Positions 42,012 to 51,026 of a DNA stretch of 64,000 nucleotides are shown piece by piece; positions within the stretch are counted from its first letter, which is position 1, and each line of letters starts with the position of its first letter. The stretch covers positions 194,381 to 258,380 of the forward strand of contig CADCEC010000004.1 in NCBI GenBank assembly GCA_902800395.1, given 5' to 3'. Source of the stretch: an uncultured Bacteroidota bacterium. GTDB lineage: Bacteria; Bacteroidota; Bacteroidia; Bacteroidales; P3. The position numbers were made by a program, and so were the translations under genes. The notes under the pieces were generated by a model, which saw nothing but the letters and a program-made list of their open reading frames with translations, had not been told where the DNA came from and searched no databases.

Positions 42012-43706
42012 ATGGAAGAGACTACCGTCAACGAGAAGCAACTGAATTTTCTTGAGGAGATTATCGAGCAGGGCCTGAAGGATGGCACCTACAGCGCTAT
42101 CCAGACCCGTTTTCCGCCGGAACCTAACGGCTACCTGCACATCGGCCACGCCAAGTCGATTTGCATTAATTTTGGACTGGCAAAGAAATATGGTGGCAAG
42201 ACGAACCTTCGTTTCGACGATACCAACCCTGTGAAGGAAGACACCGAATATGTCGACTCCATTCAGGAGGACATCCATTGGTTGGGCTTCGACTGGGCTA
42301 ATAAATACTATGCTAGCGACTATTTTGACCAGCTCTATGAGTGGGCCGAAGTGCTGATACAAAAGGGACTGGCATATGTCGACGACCAGACTCTCGACGA
42401 GATCCGCGAAGGACGCGGCACCGTGACCACCCCCGGCAAGAACAGTCCCTACCGCGACCGTAGTGTAGAGGAAAACCTTGACCTTTTCCGTCGCATGAAG
42501 GCTGGTGAATTTCCCGACGGTAGCAAGGTGTTGCGCGCCAAGATAGATATGGCGCATCCCAACATGATGTTCCGCGACCCCATCATGTACCGCATCCTCC
42601 ATGCCCATCACCATCGCACGGGCGACAAGTGGTGCATCTACCCCATGTACGATTACGCCCACGGTCAGAGTGACTCCATTGAGCATATCACCCACAGTAT
42701 CTGTACGCTGGAGTTCGACATCCACCGTCCTTTGTACGATTGGTTCATCGAGCAGTTGGGCATTTGGCCCTCGCATCAGTATGAGTTCGCTCGTCTGAAC
42801 ATCAACTACACGGTGATGAGCAAGCGCAAGTTGCTGCAGCTGGTTAAGGAAAACTATGTCACCGGCTGGGACGACCCGCGTATGCCGACCATCTGCGGCT
42901 TCCGCCGTCGCGGCTACACGCCCGAGAGCATCAAGGCTTTCTGTGACCGTATCGGCGTGGCTAAGCGCGACAATATCATCGACTACGGTCTGCTCGAGTT
43001 CTCGCTGCGCGAGCACCTCAACAAAGTGGCGCAGCGTCGCATGGCCGTGCTCGACCCCGTGAAGGTTGTCATCGACAATTACCCAGAGGGACAGACCGAG
43101 ATGCTGACGGCAGTCAACAATCCCGAGTGCGAGGCCGACGGCACCCGCCAGGTAACTTTCAGCCGTGAACTCTATATCGAGCGCGAGGACTTTATGGAGG
43201 TGGCTCCTAAGAAATATTTCCGCATGGCCATCGGTCAGGAGGTGCGTCTGCGCTATGCCTACTTTGTTACGGCTCAGAGTGTTGAGAAGGATGCCGATGG
43301 CAATATCACCTGCATCCACTGCACCTACGACCCCGCCACGCGCGGTGGCGACGCCCCCGACGGCCGCAAGGTGAAGGGCACCATCCACTGGGTCAGTGCC
43401 CAGCACGCCATCGATGCAGAGGTGCGGCTCTTCGACCGTCTCTTCGCCGTTGAAGCTCCCGATGATGTCGAGGAAGGCCACACCTTCTTGGAGAACATCA
43501 ACCCCAACAGCCTGCGTGTTGTCACTGCTAAATGCGAGCCCGCCTTGAGAGAGTGGAAAGCGGAAAGTGGAAAGTGGAAAGATGGAATAGTGCGCTACCA
43601 GTTCGAGCGCATGGGCTATTTCTGCACCGACAGCGACTCGACGCCGGACCACCTCGTCTTCAACCGCACCTGTACCCTGAAGGACAGCTGGGCAAAAATC
43701 AAATGA
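42012..43706 (+). CDS. glnS: Glutaminyl-tRNA synthetase
   Basis: 564-residue class I synthetase that charges tRNA-Gln with glutamine. Rossmann core with the signature HIGHAKS near residues 39-45 ([18 protein letters not shown]), [17 protein letters not shown], and the KMSKS-type motif VMSKRKL near 273. The C-terminal anticodon-binding beta-barrels follow. Length is near that of E. coli GlnS (554). Oddity: a GTGGAAA-family repeat (43552-43582) adds [11 protein letters not shown] in the last barrel just before the conserved [11 protein letters not shown]. Its presence indicates direct glutaminylation in this organism. Confidence 0.96.
   Translation: MEETTVNEKQLNFLEEIIEQGLKDGTYSAIQTRFPPEPNGYLHIGHAKSICINFGLAKKYGGKTNLRFDDTNPVKEDTEYVDSIQEDIHWLGFDWANKYYASDYFDQLYEWAEVLIQKGLAYVDDQTLDEIREGRGTVTTPGKNSPYRDRSVEENLDLFRRMKAGEFPDGSKVLRAKIDMAHPNMMFRDPIMYRILHAHHHRTGDKWCIYPMYDYAHGQSDSIEHITHSICTLEFDIHRPLYDWFIEQLGIWPSHQYEFARLNINYTVMSKRKLLQLVKENYVTGWDDPRMPTICGFRRRGYTPESIKAFCDRIGVAKRDNIIDYGLLEFSLREHLNKVAQRRMAVLDPVKVVIDNYPEGQTEMLTAVNNPECEADGTRQVTFSRELYIEREDFMEVAPKKYFRMAIGQEVRLRYAYFVTAQSVEKDADGNITCIHCTYDPATRGGDAPDGRKVKGTIHWVSAQHAIDAEVRLFDRLFAVEAPDDVEEGHTFLENINPNSLRVVTAKCEPALREWKAESGKWKDGIVRYQFERMGYFCTDSDSTPDHLVFNRTCTLKDSWAKIK
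43552..43582. repeat. GTGGAAAG array inside glnS
   Basis: Seen: GTGGAAAGCGGAAAGTGGAA and two more partial units, only the G-rich arm. In frame it codes for [11 protein letters not shown]. Confidence 0.88.
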
Positions 43707-44605
43707 TGCAGTTGACTCATAAGGTTTGGTATTCCGTGTTGCTACTTTCGTTGTTGACATCGTTGTCGGCAACGGGTCAGGATAGTATCTATGTGCGAAG
43801 GGTGATATGTGACCTTTCGTCACCTGAAATGTTTGGACGTGGCATGCAGCACCGTGGTGACTCTATTGCCGCAGAATATCTGCGCCAAGAACTACGGACA
43901 CTGGGTGTGAAACCGCTGGGCAAGGATTATTTCCAGTATTTCTATTTTCCCGACACCCGCACCACACCACCCATCGTCGAGGCAGGATATCAATCGCAGA
44001 ATGTCTGTGGCTATATTCAAGGCGAGATGGATTCAATGATAGTCTTTACGGCGCATTACGAGCATCTGGGCATGCATGGCGATACCATTTTCTTTGGCGC
44101 TCACGACAATGCCAGTGGCACCGCTGCGGTAATGGACTTGGCGCGTATACTCAGCCCAAAACAAGGACGATACACCTATGTGTTTTTGTTTTTTGGAGGC
44201 GAGGAAAGTGGCCTCATCGGGTCGGCTAATTTCGCCTATGCGCCGCTTATCAATTTGAGCAAGGTGAAACTATTGGTGAATATCGACCTCTTCTGTGGTG
44301 GCGACGAGGGGCTTATGGTGGTAAATGCCAATGCTCCCGAGACCAAATCCTATATCGACCAATTGGTTCGACTAAACGAGGAACACCAGTATGCCACTAA
44401 GATAGGACGTCGCGACAATGCTGCCAATAGCGACCACTGGTTCTTCAGTAAACAGTGTCCCTCCGTCTTTATCTACACCCTCGGGGGTCCCTTTGGAGGC
44501 TATCACAGTCCTACCGACACCTGCGAAGGGTGCGGCTTGGGTAATTACTATCGCCATATGTCCCTTATTAAGTCCTTCATTGAACAATTGGAACAATTAA
44601 ACTAA
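43703..44605 (+). CDS. Secreted M28-type aminopeptidase
   Basis: 300 residues from the ATG at 43703, which overlaps the glnS stop as ATGA. An upstream frame within glnS is not used. Signal peptide to about 25 ([14 protein letters not shown]). M28 zinc-peptidase core: [50 protein letters not shown] (catalytic Glu pair), and HSPTDTC near the end. The usual HxD metal-site motif reads H-Y-E here, and GADDN reads GAHDN. Both are conservative but unusual. Probably a periplasmic or outer-membrane-facing aminopeptidase. Confidence 0.85.
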   Translation: MMQLTHKVWYSVLLLSLLTSLSATGQDSIYVRRVICDLSSPEMFGRGMQHRGDSIAAEYLRQELRTLGVKPLGKDYFQYFYFPDTRTTPPIVEAGYQSQNVCGYIQGEMDSMIVFTAHYEHLGMHGDTIFFGAHDNASGTAAVMDLARILSPKQGRYTYVFLFFGGEESGLIGSANFAYAPLINLSKVKLLVNIDLFCGGDEGLMVVNANAPETKSYIDQLVRLNEEHQYATKIGRRDNAANSDHWFFSKQCPSVFIYTLGGPFGGYHSPTDTCEGCGLGNYYRHMSLIKSFIEQLEQLN

Positions 44606-44610
44606 TAACT

Positions 44611-45633
44611 ATGAATATTCTTGTCACCGGCGGCGCCGGATTCATTGGCTCCCACACATTGATAGAACTTTACAAGGCTGGTCACACCGCCGTGGTGGTG
44701 GACAATCTCAGCAACTCCAACCCCGTGGCGCTCAAGCGCGTGGCTGAAATTATCGGTGTGCATGAGATTCCTTTCTACCGCGTCGACATCCGCGACCGCG
44801 AGGGTTTGGAGAAGGTCTTTGCAGCGCATAAACTCGACGCTTGCATCCATTTCGCAGGCCTCAAGGCTGTGGGCGAGAGCGTTGAGAAACCGTGGGAATA
44901 CTATGAGAACAACATTGGTGGCACGCTGACTTTGGTGGACGTGATGCGCAAGCACGGGTGCAAGAATATCATCTTCAGCTCTAGCGCCACTGTCTATGGT
45001 GACCCCGTGGAAATCCCCATTACAGAGAATTGCCCTAAGGGTCAGTGCACCAATCCCTACGGCTGGACCAAGAGCATGCTCGAGCAGGTGCTGATGGACA
45101 TTCAGAAAGCTGATCCTGAGTGGAACGTCGTGCTGCTTCGCTACTTCAACCCCGTGGGAGCGCATTCCAGCGGACGCATCGGCGAAAACCCCAACGGCAT
45201 CCCCAACAACCTCATGCCCTATATCACCCAGGTGGCCGTGGGCAAACGTAAGGAGCTGGGTGTCTTCGGTAATGACTATCCCACACCCGACGGTACCGGT
45301 GTGCGCGACTACATTCATGTCGTCGACCTCGCCAATGCCCATGTCTGTGCTCTGCAGGCCATTGCCCGCCGTTGCGGCATCGGCATCTATAATGTGGGTA
45401 CTGGTAACGGATATTCTGTTTTGGATATGGTGAAGGCTTTCATCCGGGTCAATGGTGTCGACGTGCCCTACAGTATCAAGCCGCGCCGCGCCGGCGACAT
45501 CGCCACCTGCTATTGCAATCCCACCAAGGCCAAAGCTGAATTGGGCTGGGAAGCCAAGTACGGCATCGACGACATGGTCCGCGACAGCTGGCACTGGCAA
45601 AGCCAGAACCCCGACGGCTATCCCGAAGAATAG
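44611..45633 (+). CDS. galE: UDP-glucose 4-epimerase
   Basis: 340-residue NAD-dependent epimerase that interconverts UDP-glucose and UDP-galactose for surface polysaccharide and galactose use. Rossmann motif TGGAGFIGSH at residues 7-16. Catalytic Ser region IIFSSSATVYGDP and YxxxK as YGWTKSM near 149-155. Substrate-site block NLMPYITQVAVGK near 195. Typical length. It lies five bases after the M28 gene and ends before a 19-bp hairpin. Confidence 0.95.
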   Translation: MNILVTGGAGFIGSHTLIELYKAGHTAVVVDNLSNSNPVALKRVAEIIGVHEIPFYRVDIRDREGLEKVFAAHKLDACIHFAGLKAVGESVEKPWEYYENNIGGTLTLVDVMRKHGCKNIIFSSSATVYGDPVEIPITENCPKGQCTNPYGWTKSMLEQVLMDIQKADPEWNVVLLRYFNPVGAHSSGRIGENPNGIPNNLMPYITQVAVGKRKELGVFGNDYPTPDGTGVRDYIHVVDLANAHVCALQAIARRCGIGIYNVGTGNGYSVLDMVKAFIRVNGVDVPYSIKPRRAGDIATCYCNPTKAKAELGWEAKYGIDDMVRDSWHWQSQNPDGYPEE

Positions 45634-45658
45634 CATAACGCCCTCTTTTTCACTAGTG

Positions 45659-45703
45659 TTTTACCATTGTTTAACCAACAAAAATGGTTAAACAATGGTA
45701 AAA
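45659..45703. terminator. 19-bp perfect inverted repeat after galE
   Basis: TTTTACCATTGTTTAACCA, a 7-base loop, and the exact reverse complement, followed by a third direct half-unit (CAATGGTTAAACAG to 45717). It lies between convergent galE and truB and can act as a terminator on both strands, but the third unit marks it as a member of the repeat class. Confidence 0.8.
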
Positions 45704-45729
45704 CAATGGTTAAACAGAGGTTTAATGTA

Positions 45730-46557
45730 TTAATCCATAGTGGGTTGTGACGAGGTGAGGTATTGTTGTATCTCGTCTGGATTAATGGCTTGATCTACAG
45801 AATAATCGCCCACTTTTTCGCGGCGGAGGGCGGAGAGGAAGGCTCCGCTGCCGAGGGCGAGGCCGAGGTCGCGGGCGAGGGAGCGTATGTAGGTACCCTT
45901 GCCGCAATGGATGCGGAAGTCGGCCTGGGGCAGGTGAGGGGGCACCTCGCCGAGGGGGTTCTGGTAGAGGTTTTTGGTGGAAGGTGAAAGGTGAGAGGTG
46001 AGAGGTGGAAGGTGAGAGGTGCGTAAGGTATCTGGGGTTTCCGGCTTGCGGAAATCGGTGATTTCAAAGCTGTAAACAGTAACGGTTTTGGGTTGGATAG
46101 TGGCGGTGGGGTCGTCGAGGCGGGCGTATTCATAGGCCCTTTGTCCGTCAATTTTCACAGCGCTGAACATGGGAGGTACCTGCTGGATGGTGCCAGTGAA
46201 CTGACGGACGGTCTCATTGAGCAGTTCAGGGGTGATGTGCTCATAGGGGAAGTAGTGGTCGATGGGACGTTCGAGGTCGTAGCAGGGGGTAGTGGCGCCG
46301 AAGACCATGGTGCCGGTGTAGACCTTGTCTCCGTCCTGCAGCTGGGGAATGGTTTTAGTGGCTTTCCCCACGCAGACGAGCAGAAGGCCGGTGGCCAGAG
46401 GGTCGAGGGTGCCGGCATGTCCTATCTTGAATTTTTTAAGGCCGTAGGTGTTTCGCACTACGGATTTAATTTTATTGACGGCCTGGAATGAGGTCCACTG
46501 GCGCGGCTTGTCGACGGGGATGACGATGCCGGCCTGCAGCTGTTCCAATGTAATCAT
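45730..46557 (-). CDS. truB: tRNA pseudouridine-55 synthase TruB
   Basis: 275-residue enzyme that makes pseudouridine 55 in the T-loop of tRNA. Catalytic Asp in KIGHAGTLDPLATGLLLVC (near residue 50). PMFSAVKIDGQRAYEYAR near 130 and IHCGKGTYIRSLARDLG near 215 are standard TruB blocks. Oddity: residues about 178-192 (RTSHLPPLTSHLSPST) come from an AGGTGAG-type repeat inserted between two conserved parts. The gene is last of a ftsX-DUF3098-uppP-truB block that is conserved in Bacteroidota. Confidence 0.95.
   Translation of the reverse strand: MITLEQLQAGIVIPVDKPRQWTSFQAVNKIKSVVRNTYGLKKFKIGHAGTLDPLATGLLLVCVGKATKTIPQLQDGDKVYTGTMVFGATTPCYDLERPIDHYFPYEHITPELLNETVRQFTGTIQQVPPMFSAVKIDGQRAYEYARLDDPTATIQPKTVTVYSFEITDFRKPETPDTLRTSHLPPLTSHLSPSTKNLYQNPLGEVPPHLPQADFRIHCGKGTYIRSLARDLGLALGSGAFLSALRREKVGDYSVDQAINPDEIQQYLTSSQPTMD
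45977..46021. repeat. AGGTGAG array inside truB
   Basis: Seen on the plus strand: GGTGGAAGGTGAAAGGTGAG and further AGGTG(G/A)A(A/G) units of 7-8 bases. On the coding strand it gives a Ser/Pro/Leu/His-rich loop. Confidence 0.85.
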
Positions 46558-46560
46558 AGG

Positions 46561-46590
46561 CTATCCCAGGCAGTTCCAAGTTATCCTAGG
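46561..46590. repeat. 10-bp CTAGG-family repeat at the uppP/truB junction
   Basis: Seen: CTATCCCAGG, CAGTTCCAAG, TTATCCTAGG, an exact 10-base spacing. Same family as 33886-33935. It reaches into the last codons of uppP. Confidence 0.7.
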
Positions 46591-47390
46591 AGGGGGATGA
46601 TAATGGTGGCGAGTCCCACGACGGCGCAGTAAACTGCGAACCAGATGAGCTTGCCCTTTTTGACGAGGTTAATCATCCACTTGCAGGCGATGCAGCCACT
46701 GATGAATGCCGCCAGGAAGCCGATGGCGAGAGCCAAAGGCGAGATGCCGCCCATAGCTGTGCTGATGCCTTGTTCGGCCATGTCTTTGACGTCGAGCAGG
46801 GCTTCGCCGAGAATGGGGGGGATGACCATCAAGAAGGAGAACTGGGCCAACTTTTCTTTTTTGTTGCCGAGCAGGAGGCCGGTGGCGATGGTGGAACCCG
46901 AGCGGGAAAGACCCGGCATGACAGCAATGGCCTGTGCGATACCGATGACGAAGGCGTGGATTGGAGAGATGTTCTCACGCTGACGTGGCTTTGCAAAATA
47001 GCTGAACGCCAGCAAGGTAGCGGTAATCATCAGGCAGATACCCACTATTAGCAGTCCGCTGCCGAAAATTTCCTCCACTTTGTCTTTGAAGAAGAATCCC
47101 ACTATGGCCACAGGAATCATCGAAATGAGGATGTTGAAGGCATATTTTGTGCCGTTGTTCCACTTGAACTTGAAGAGGTCGGCGAAAATCCAGACAATTT
47201 CTTTCCAGAGGATGAAACAGGTGCTGAGCACCGTGGCTATATGCACAGTGACGGTAAAAGCGAGGTTGGCGTCGGGGTCTTGGAGACCGAACAATGCTTG
47301 TCCGATGGCCAGATGACCGCTGGAGGAGATGGGCAGGTATTCGGTGAGACCTTGAACGGTACCGAGAATGAGCGATTGTATCCAGTCCAT
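46581..47390 (-). CDS. uppP: Undecaprenyl-diphosphatase UppP (BacA)
   Basis: 269-residue inner-membrane enzyme that dephosphorylates undecaprenyl pyrophosphate to recycle the lipid carrier of peptidoglycan. Seen: [18 protein letters not shown] at residues 18-35 and the second signature [18 protein letters not shown] near 158-175, with about eight membrane helices. Typical length. It starts directly after the DUF3098 stop and belongs to the ftsX-DUF3098-uppP-truB block. Confidence 0.95.
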   Translation of the reverse strand: MDWIQSLILGTVQGLTEYLPISSSGHLAIGQALFGLQDPDANLAFTVTVHIATVLSTCFILWKEIVWIFADLFKFKWNNGTKYAFNILISMIPVAIVGFFFKDKVEEIFGSGLLIVGICLMITATLLAFSYFAKPRQRENISPIHAFVIGIAQAIAVMPGLSRSGSTIATGLLLGNKKEKLAQFSFLMVIPPILGEALLDVKDMAEQGISTAMGGISPLALAIGFLAAFISGCIACKWMINLVKKGKLIWFAVYCAVVGLATIIIPLLG

Positions 47391-47687
47391 TTATTCAGCC
47401 TTTTTGCCTTTGAACATGATGGCGAAGATTTCGACCACGAAGCCCAGCACGATGAGGATGGGGGCCACGGTGAGGCGGCGGGAGTCGAACATGGCGGGGT
47501 TGAAGGTGTTGGGGTCGTCGCTTCCGCCGCCGCTGAGGAGGATATAACCGATGGCGAGGATGACGATGCCGACGACCATCAGGATGTAGTTGATGGGGCC
47601 AAAAGCCAGTTGGAGATTCAGTTTATTCTCTTTGGCTGCCGTGGGGGGAACTGGTTTGGCAGCACTTTTTATGTTGTTCTTTTTCAT
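47391..47687 (-). CDS. DUF3098 small membrane protein
   Basis: 98-residue inner-membrane protein of the DUF3098 family, found between ftsX and uppP in most Bacteroidota. Two helices: about 33-52 (INYILMVVGIVILAIGYIL) and 72-92 (VAPILIVLGFVVEIFAIMF), with the conserved FNPAMFDSRRLTVAP between them. A link with FtsX or cell division is likely from context; the function is not known. Confidence 0.88.
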   Translation of the reverse strand: MKKNNIKSAAKPVPPTAAKENKLNLQLAFGPINYILMVVGIVILAIGYILLSGGGSDDPNTFNPAMFDSRRLTVAPILIVLGFVVEIFAIMFKGKKAE

Positions 47688-47706
47688 TGTCTTTGATATT
47701 GTTATG

Positions 47707-48597
47707 TTAACTTTTTGCTATGTGAATCCGGATGGTGAGGGCGGTGGAGATATAGGAGATGATGATGCCGACAAGGATGACGATGCCGGCGATGATGGCG
47801 TACCAGAGGAGGTGCTCGCCACCGAGGATGTTCAGATGGAAACCGTTGCTGAAAGCCCAGATTGTGATGAAATTGAGCACTCCTGCTATGAGACCACCGA
47901 TGGCGCCATAGGCGATGCTGCGCAGGCGGAAGGGACGTCCGATGAAGGAGGACTTGGCACCCACGAGGCGCATGGTGGCGATGGTGTCGCGACGGCTGTA
48001 GATAGCGATTCGGATGAGACTGTTGATAAGCACCACGGTGATAATGAGCAACAAGGTGACAAAGAAGATGAGGAACCAGGTGAGCTTATAGAATATCTCA
48101 AGCAACTGGTGTATCATGCTTTGTCTGTTCGGAAGCTCGGCGAAGTCGGTGGTAACTTTGCAGTTGCAGGCTTTCTCTATCTGGTTGCAGAAGTCTTTGT
48201 AATTGGCCGACGAGGTGTCGGGGATGATGGAGGCGTTGAAGTTGACCAGCAAATGCGGGCTGATGGGGTTGTACTCGGTGAACTCCATGAACTCGTCGCC
48301 AAGGTCTTCGGCCAGTTCTTTGGCGGCTTCGCCTTTCGACTTATAATTCACCTGTTTGACATTGGGCAGACCGGCGATGATGGCTGAGTCGGCTTTTGCC
48401 AGCGAGTCGCAGACGTTATCCGGGAGGTTTTCGGGGATAAGGAGTGTGACGTCGACGGTGATACGCTCCTGTGTGCCACGGGTGGTGCGGTAGGCGTGGT
48501 ACTCGATGGTGATGAGCAGGCTAAGCATGAACAGCACCAGCGAGATGCCCAGAATGGTGGCACCGTGTGTTCCCCAAAGATTAACCTTGTTCTTCAA
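47707..48597 (-). CDS. ftsX: Cell division protein FtsX
   Basis: 296-residue inner-membrane protein that with FtsE controls peptidoglycan hydrolases at the division septum. Four membrane helices: about 17-40 (TILGISLVLFMLSLLIT), 165-190, 220-245 and 270-290. A periplasmic loop lies between the first two, with the FtsX block GEAAKELAEDLGDEFMEF. The cytoplasmic RDTIATMRLVGAKSSFIGRP is the standard motif. ftsE is not adjacent, as is usual in this phylum. Confidence 0.93.
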   Translation of the reverse strand: MKNKVNLWGTHGATILGISLVLFMLSLLITIEYHAYRTTRGTQERITVDVTLLIPENLPDNVCDSLAKADSAIIAGLPNVKQVNYKSKGEAAKELAEDLGDEFMEFTEYNPISPHLLVNFNASIIPDTSSANYKDFCNQIEKACNCKVTTDFAELPNRQSMIHQLLEIFYKLTWFLIFFVTLLLIITVVLINSLIRIAIYSRRDTIATMRLVGAKSSFIGRPFRLRSIAYGAIGGLIAGVLNFITIWAFSNGFHLNILGGEHLLWYAIIAGIVILVGIIISYISTALTIRIHIAKS

Positions 48598-48599
48598 AA

Positions 48600-48630
48600 C
48601 TTTAAACGTTAAACTTTAAACTTTAACCAT
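48600..48630. repeat. TTTAAAC array at the dnaN/ftsX junction
   Basis: Seen: CTTTAAACGTTAAACTTTAA and ACTTTAACC, a degenerate 8- to 9-base array. It fills the 32-base junction and touches the dnaN stop codon. Confidence 0.7.
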
Positions 48631-49772
48631 TAATTGGCCAGCATCACGGGCATGACAAGCATCAAGATGTCGTCCTTCTTCTCGGTGTCGTCGTCGCCAT
48701 AGGGGAAGATGATACCGGCACGCGAGGGGTGCGAGAGCTCCACGAGCACTTGCTCGCTGTCGAGGTAGGAAATCATCTCGGTGAGGAACTTGGCATTGAA
48801 ACCGATGTCCATGGGGTCGCCCTCGTACTGGCAGGGAAGGGTCTCATGGGCGTTGTTGGAAAGTTCAAGGTCCTCGGCGGAGATTTCCAGTTGGTCCTTG
48901 GAGATGGAAAGGCGCACCTGACGGGTGGCTTCCGAGGCGAAAATGCTGACACGCTTCAGTGTGTTGAGGAACGAGAGGCGGTCGAGGATGAGCTTGTTGG
49001 GATTATCCTTCGGGATGGCAGCCTCGTAGTTGGGGTAGCGTCCGTCGACCAAGCGGCAAACGATGTAGAAGTTATCGAAGGTGATGAAGAGATTGGTGTT
49101 GTTGTATTCGATGGTGACATCGCCCTCTTCCTTGCGGGCGGCAAGGATGTTTTTGACGATGATGATGGGTTTCTTAGGCAGGATGAAGTTGGTGCTCTCG
49201 TCGCTGGTGACGTCTTTGCGGCGGTAGCGGACGAGCTTGTGGGCGTCGGTGGCCACGAAGGTGATGCCGTCGGGCGTCATCTCGCAGAAGATGCCGCTCA
49301 TTTGCTGGTGCATCTCGTCGTTGGAGGTGGCGAAGACGGTCTTGTTGATGGCGTTGACGAGGGCACTGCCGCTCATCATCACCTTGTTGGTGCTTTCGGC
49401 CACGGGCATCGTGGGATAAGTGGCGGCATCCATGCCTGCCAGATGGTACTGGCCCTTGCCGGAGGCTATCTCGATATTATAGTTGGCCTGATTGACATCG
49501 AAGGTCAGAGGCACATCGTCGAAAGTCTTGAGGATGTCGAGGAGCATCTTCGAAGGCACAGCTACCTCTTCGGCTGCTTCCATGGCTCCCGTCTCTACGG
49601 CGACATGGGCCAGGAGGGTGGTGGAGAGGTCGGTGGTCTTGATGGTGAGGTCATTTTCCTCGAGGTGGAAATGGAAGCAGTTGATAATGGGCATGGTGTT
49701 GCTGGAGGAGAGAACTCCGCTAAGAGACTGCAACTGCTTGAGTAGCTGTTGGCTGTTGACGATAAATTTCAT
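48630..49772 (-). CDS. dnaN: DNA polymerase III beta subunit (sliding clamp)
   Basis: 380-residue ring-forming processivity clamp. Three similar domains: 1-120 (FIVNSQQLLKQLQSLSGVLS), 130-250 (MSGSALVNAINKTVFATSND) and 255-380 (LDRLSFLNTLKRVSIFASEA), ending IFPYGDDDTEKKDDILMLVMPVMLAN. The MPV/L end is the canonical C-terminus. Typical length. It has its own promoter and is followed by ftsX; there is no dnaA next to it. Confidence 0.96.
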   Translation of the reverse strand: MKFIVNSQQLLKQLQSLSGVLSSSNTMPIINCFHFHLEENDLTIKTTDLSTTLLAHVAVETGAMEAAEEVAVPSKMLLDILKTFDDVPLTFDVNQANYNIEIASGKGQYHLAGMDAATYPTMPVAESTNKVMMSGSALVNAINKTVFATSNDEMHQQMSGIFCEMTPDGITFVATDAHKLVRYRRKDVTSDESTNFILPKKPIIIVKNILAARKEEGDVTIEYNNTNLFITFDNFYIVCRLVDGRYPNYEAAIPKDNPNKLILDRLSFLNTLKRVSIFASEATRQVRLSISKDQLEISAEDLELSNNAHETLPCQYEGDPMDIGFNAKFLTEMISYLDSEQVLVELSHPSRAGIIFPYGDDDTEKKDDILMLVMPVMLAN

Positions 49773-49807
49773 ATTGTTGCTATTTTTATTTATTCATTAT
49801 TAAAATG

Positions 49808-49850
49808 CAAAAGTACGAATAAAATGAAAAGTGAAAAGAGAAAAGTGAAA
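49808..49850. promoter_or_regulatory. dnaN -7 box with an adjoining GTGAAAAG repeat
   Basis: On the minus strand TACTTTTG (49808-49815), 36 bases before the dnaN start. Directly upstream (49822-49850) is an array AATGAAAAGTGAAAAGAG and AAAAGTGAAAT. Confidence 0.6.
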
Positions 49851-49864
49851 TATTTTTTTAACAA

Positions 49865-50245
49865 CTACTCAACACTGACGTCGACGAAGACCCCTTCAGG
49901 GATGTCGAAGTCGGACCAGTGGATGCTGCAGTTGGCACGGGAATATTTGTCGTCGAGGTAGAAGGTGCCAGACACCTTGTCGTTTTTATAGAGACGGCAC
50001 CCTGGATCATAGAGAATGACGGAGTTGGGGTAGGTGACACCGTTGTGGGTATATGGCTTTCCAATACTATCAGGGGTGGTGAGGTTGATTACAAAGCCCG
50101 CTTCTTGATGGCTGTCGAAAGAGGAATTGCACGTTCGGGTGTCGATGATGGTGCCCTTGAAGGCTATTTCGTCGTGCTTCTTGCAGGAAGCGAACAGCAG
50201 CAGGACTGCCATAATGATGAATTTAGAATAACCTAAGTGCTTCAT
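49865..50245 (-). CDS. Hypothetical lipoprotein
   Basis: 126-residue exported lipoprotein: signal AVLLLFASCKK with the lipidated Cys near residue 21. The mature part is about 100 residues of beta pattern with Cys pairs (DTRTCNSSF, YDPGCRLYKND, SRANCSIHWSD). I do not recognise the family. Its start lies inside the last 23 bases of dapD, so it is probably cotranscribed. Confidence 0.7.
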   Translation of the reverse strand: MKHLGYSKFIIMAVLLLFASCKKHDEIAFKGTIIDTRTCNSSFDSHQEAGFVINLTTPDSIGKPYTHNGVTYPNSVILYDPGCRLYKNDKVSGTFYLDDKYSRANCSIHWSDFDIPEGVFVDVSVE

Positions 50246-51020
50246 TGAGAGATGTTTTTTTATCCGTTGATTCTTTTCTTTGTCCGATGATAAGGGCGCA
50301 GGAGACGCTGTAGTCGCCAGCAGGGAAATGTTTCTGGTAGCTGCCGGGAATCACGACGCTGCGTGCCGGCACGCGGCCGATATACGTCACGGGTTCGGGG
50401 CCAGTGACATCGATGATATGTGTCGAAGCAGTGATGACGGTACCGGAACCCAGCACAGCCTCGTGTTCGATATGGGCACCTTCGACTATGATGCAGCGGC
50501 TGCCGATGAAGCAGTTGTCTTCCACGATGACGGGTGCCGCTTGTACGGGCTCCAATACGCCTCCGATACCCACACCTCCCGAGAGGTGCACGTTCTTGCC
50601 TATCTGGGCGCAACTACCCACGGTGGCCCAAGTGTCCACCATGGTGCCGCTGTCGACATAAGCGCCGATATTCACGTAGGAGGGCATGAGGATGGTCCCG
50701 GGGGCGAGGTAGGCTCCGTAGCGGGCCACTGCCGGCGGCACCACACGCACGCCTCCTTCAGCGAAATGGCTCTTCAACGGTATTTTATCGTGGTACTCCA
50801 TGGGACCGGCCTCGAGGGTCTGCATGCCGCAGATGGGGAAATAGAGAAGGACAGCCTTCTTGACCCACTCGTTGACTTTCCACGTTCCATTCTCCATTTG
50901 CTCTGCCACACGGAGCTCTCCGCAGTCGAGAAGTCGTACGACTTCCTGCACTGCTTCGCGGTGCTCCCGTTTCTCCAGCAATTCGCGATGTTCCCATGCT
51001 TGTTCAATATATTCTTTCAT
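50223..51020 (-). CDS. dapD: Tetrahydrodipicolinate N-succinyltransferase
   Basis: 265-residue cytoplasmic trimeric enzyme of the succinylase branch of lysine and diaminopimelate synthesis: tetrahydrodipicolinate plus succinyl-CoA. The left-handed beta-helix is visible: MPSYVNIGAYVDSGTMVDT, VGSCAQIGKNVHLSGGVGIG, IVEDNCFIGSRCIIVEGA, GSGTVITASTHI. Typical length. It feeds the same peptidoglycan pathway as mpl and the Mur ligases. It lies six bases after the T9SS-B protein at 51027-53276. Confidence 0.94.
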   Translation of the reverse strand: MKEYIEQAWEHRELLEKREHREAVQEVVRLLDCGELRVAEQMENGTWKVNEWVKKAVLLYFPICGMQTLEAGPMEYHDKIPLKSHFAEGGVRVVPPAVARYGAYLAPGTILMPSYVNIGAYVDSGTMVDTWATVGSCAQIGKNVHLSGGVGIGGVLEPVQAAPVIVEDNCFIGSRCIIVEGAHIEHEAVLGSGTVITASTHIIDVTGPEPVTYIGRVPARSVVIPGSYQKHFPAGDYSVSCALIIGQRKESTDKKTSLNEALRLF

Positions 51021-51026
51021 AGAAAT

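Noticed and set aside
43532..43702. Upstream extension of the M28 peptidase frame
   Set aside because: Lies inside glnS in another frame; the signal peptide starts at 43703.
41892..43823. 643-codon minus-strand frame opposite glnS
   Set aside because: Antisense shadow of glnS; no domain or sensible start context.
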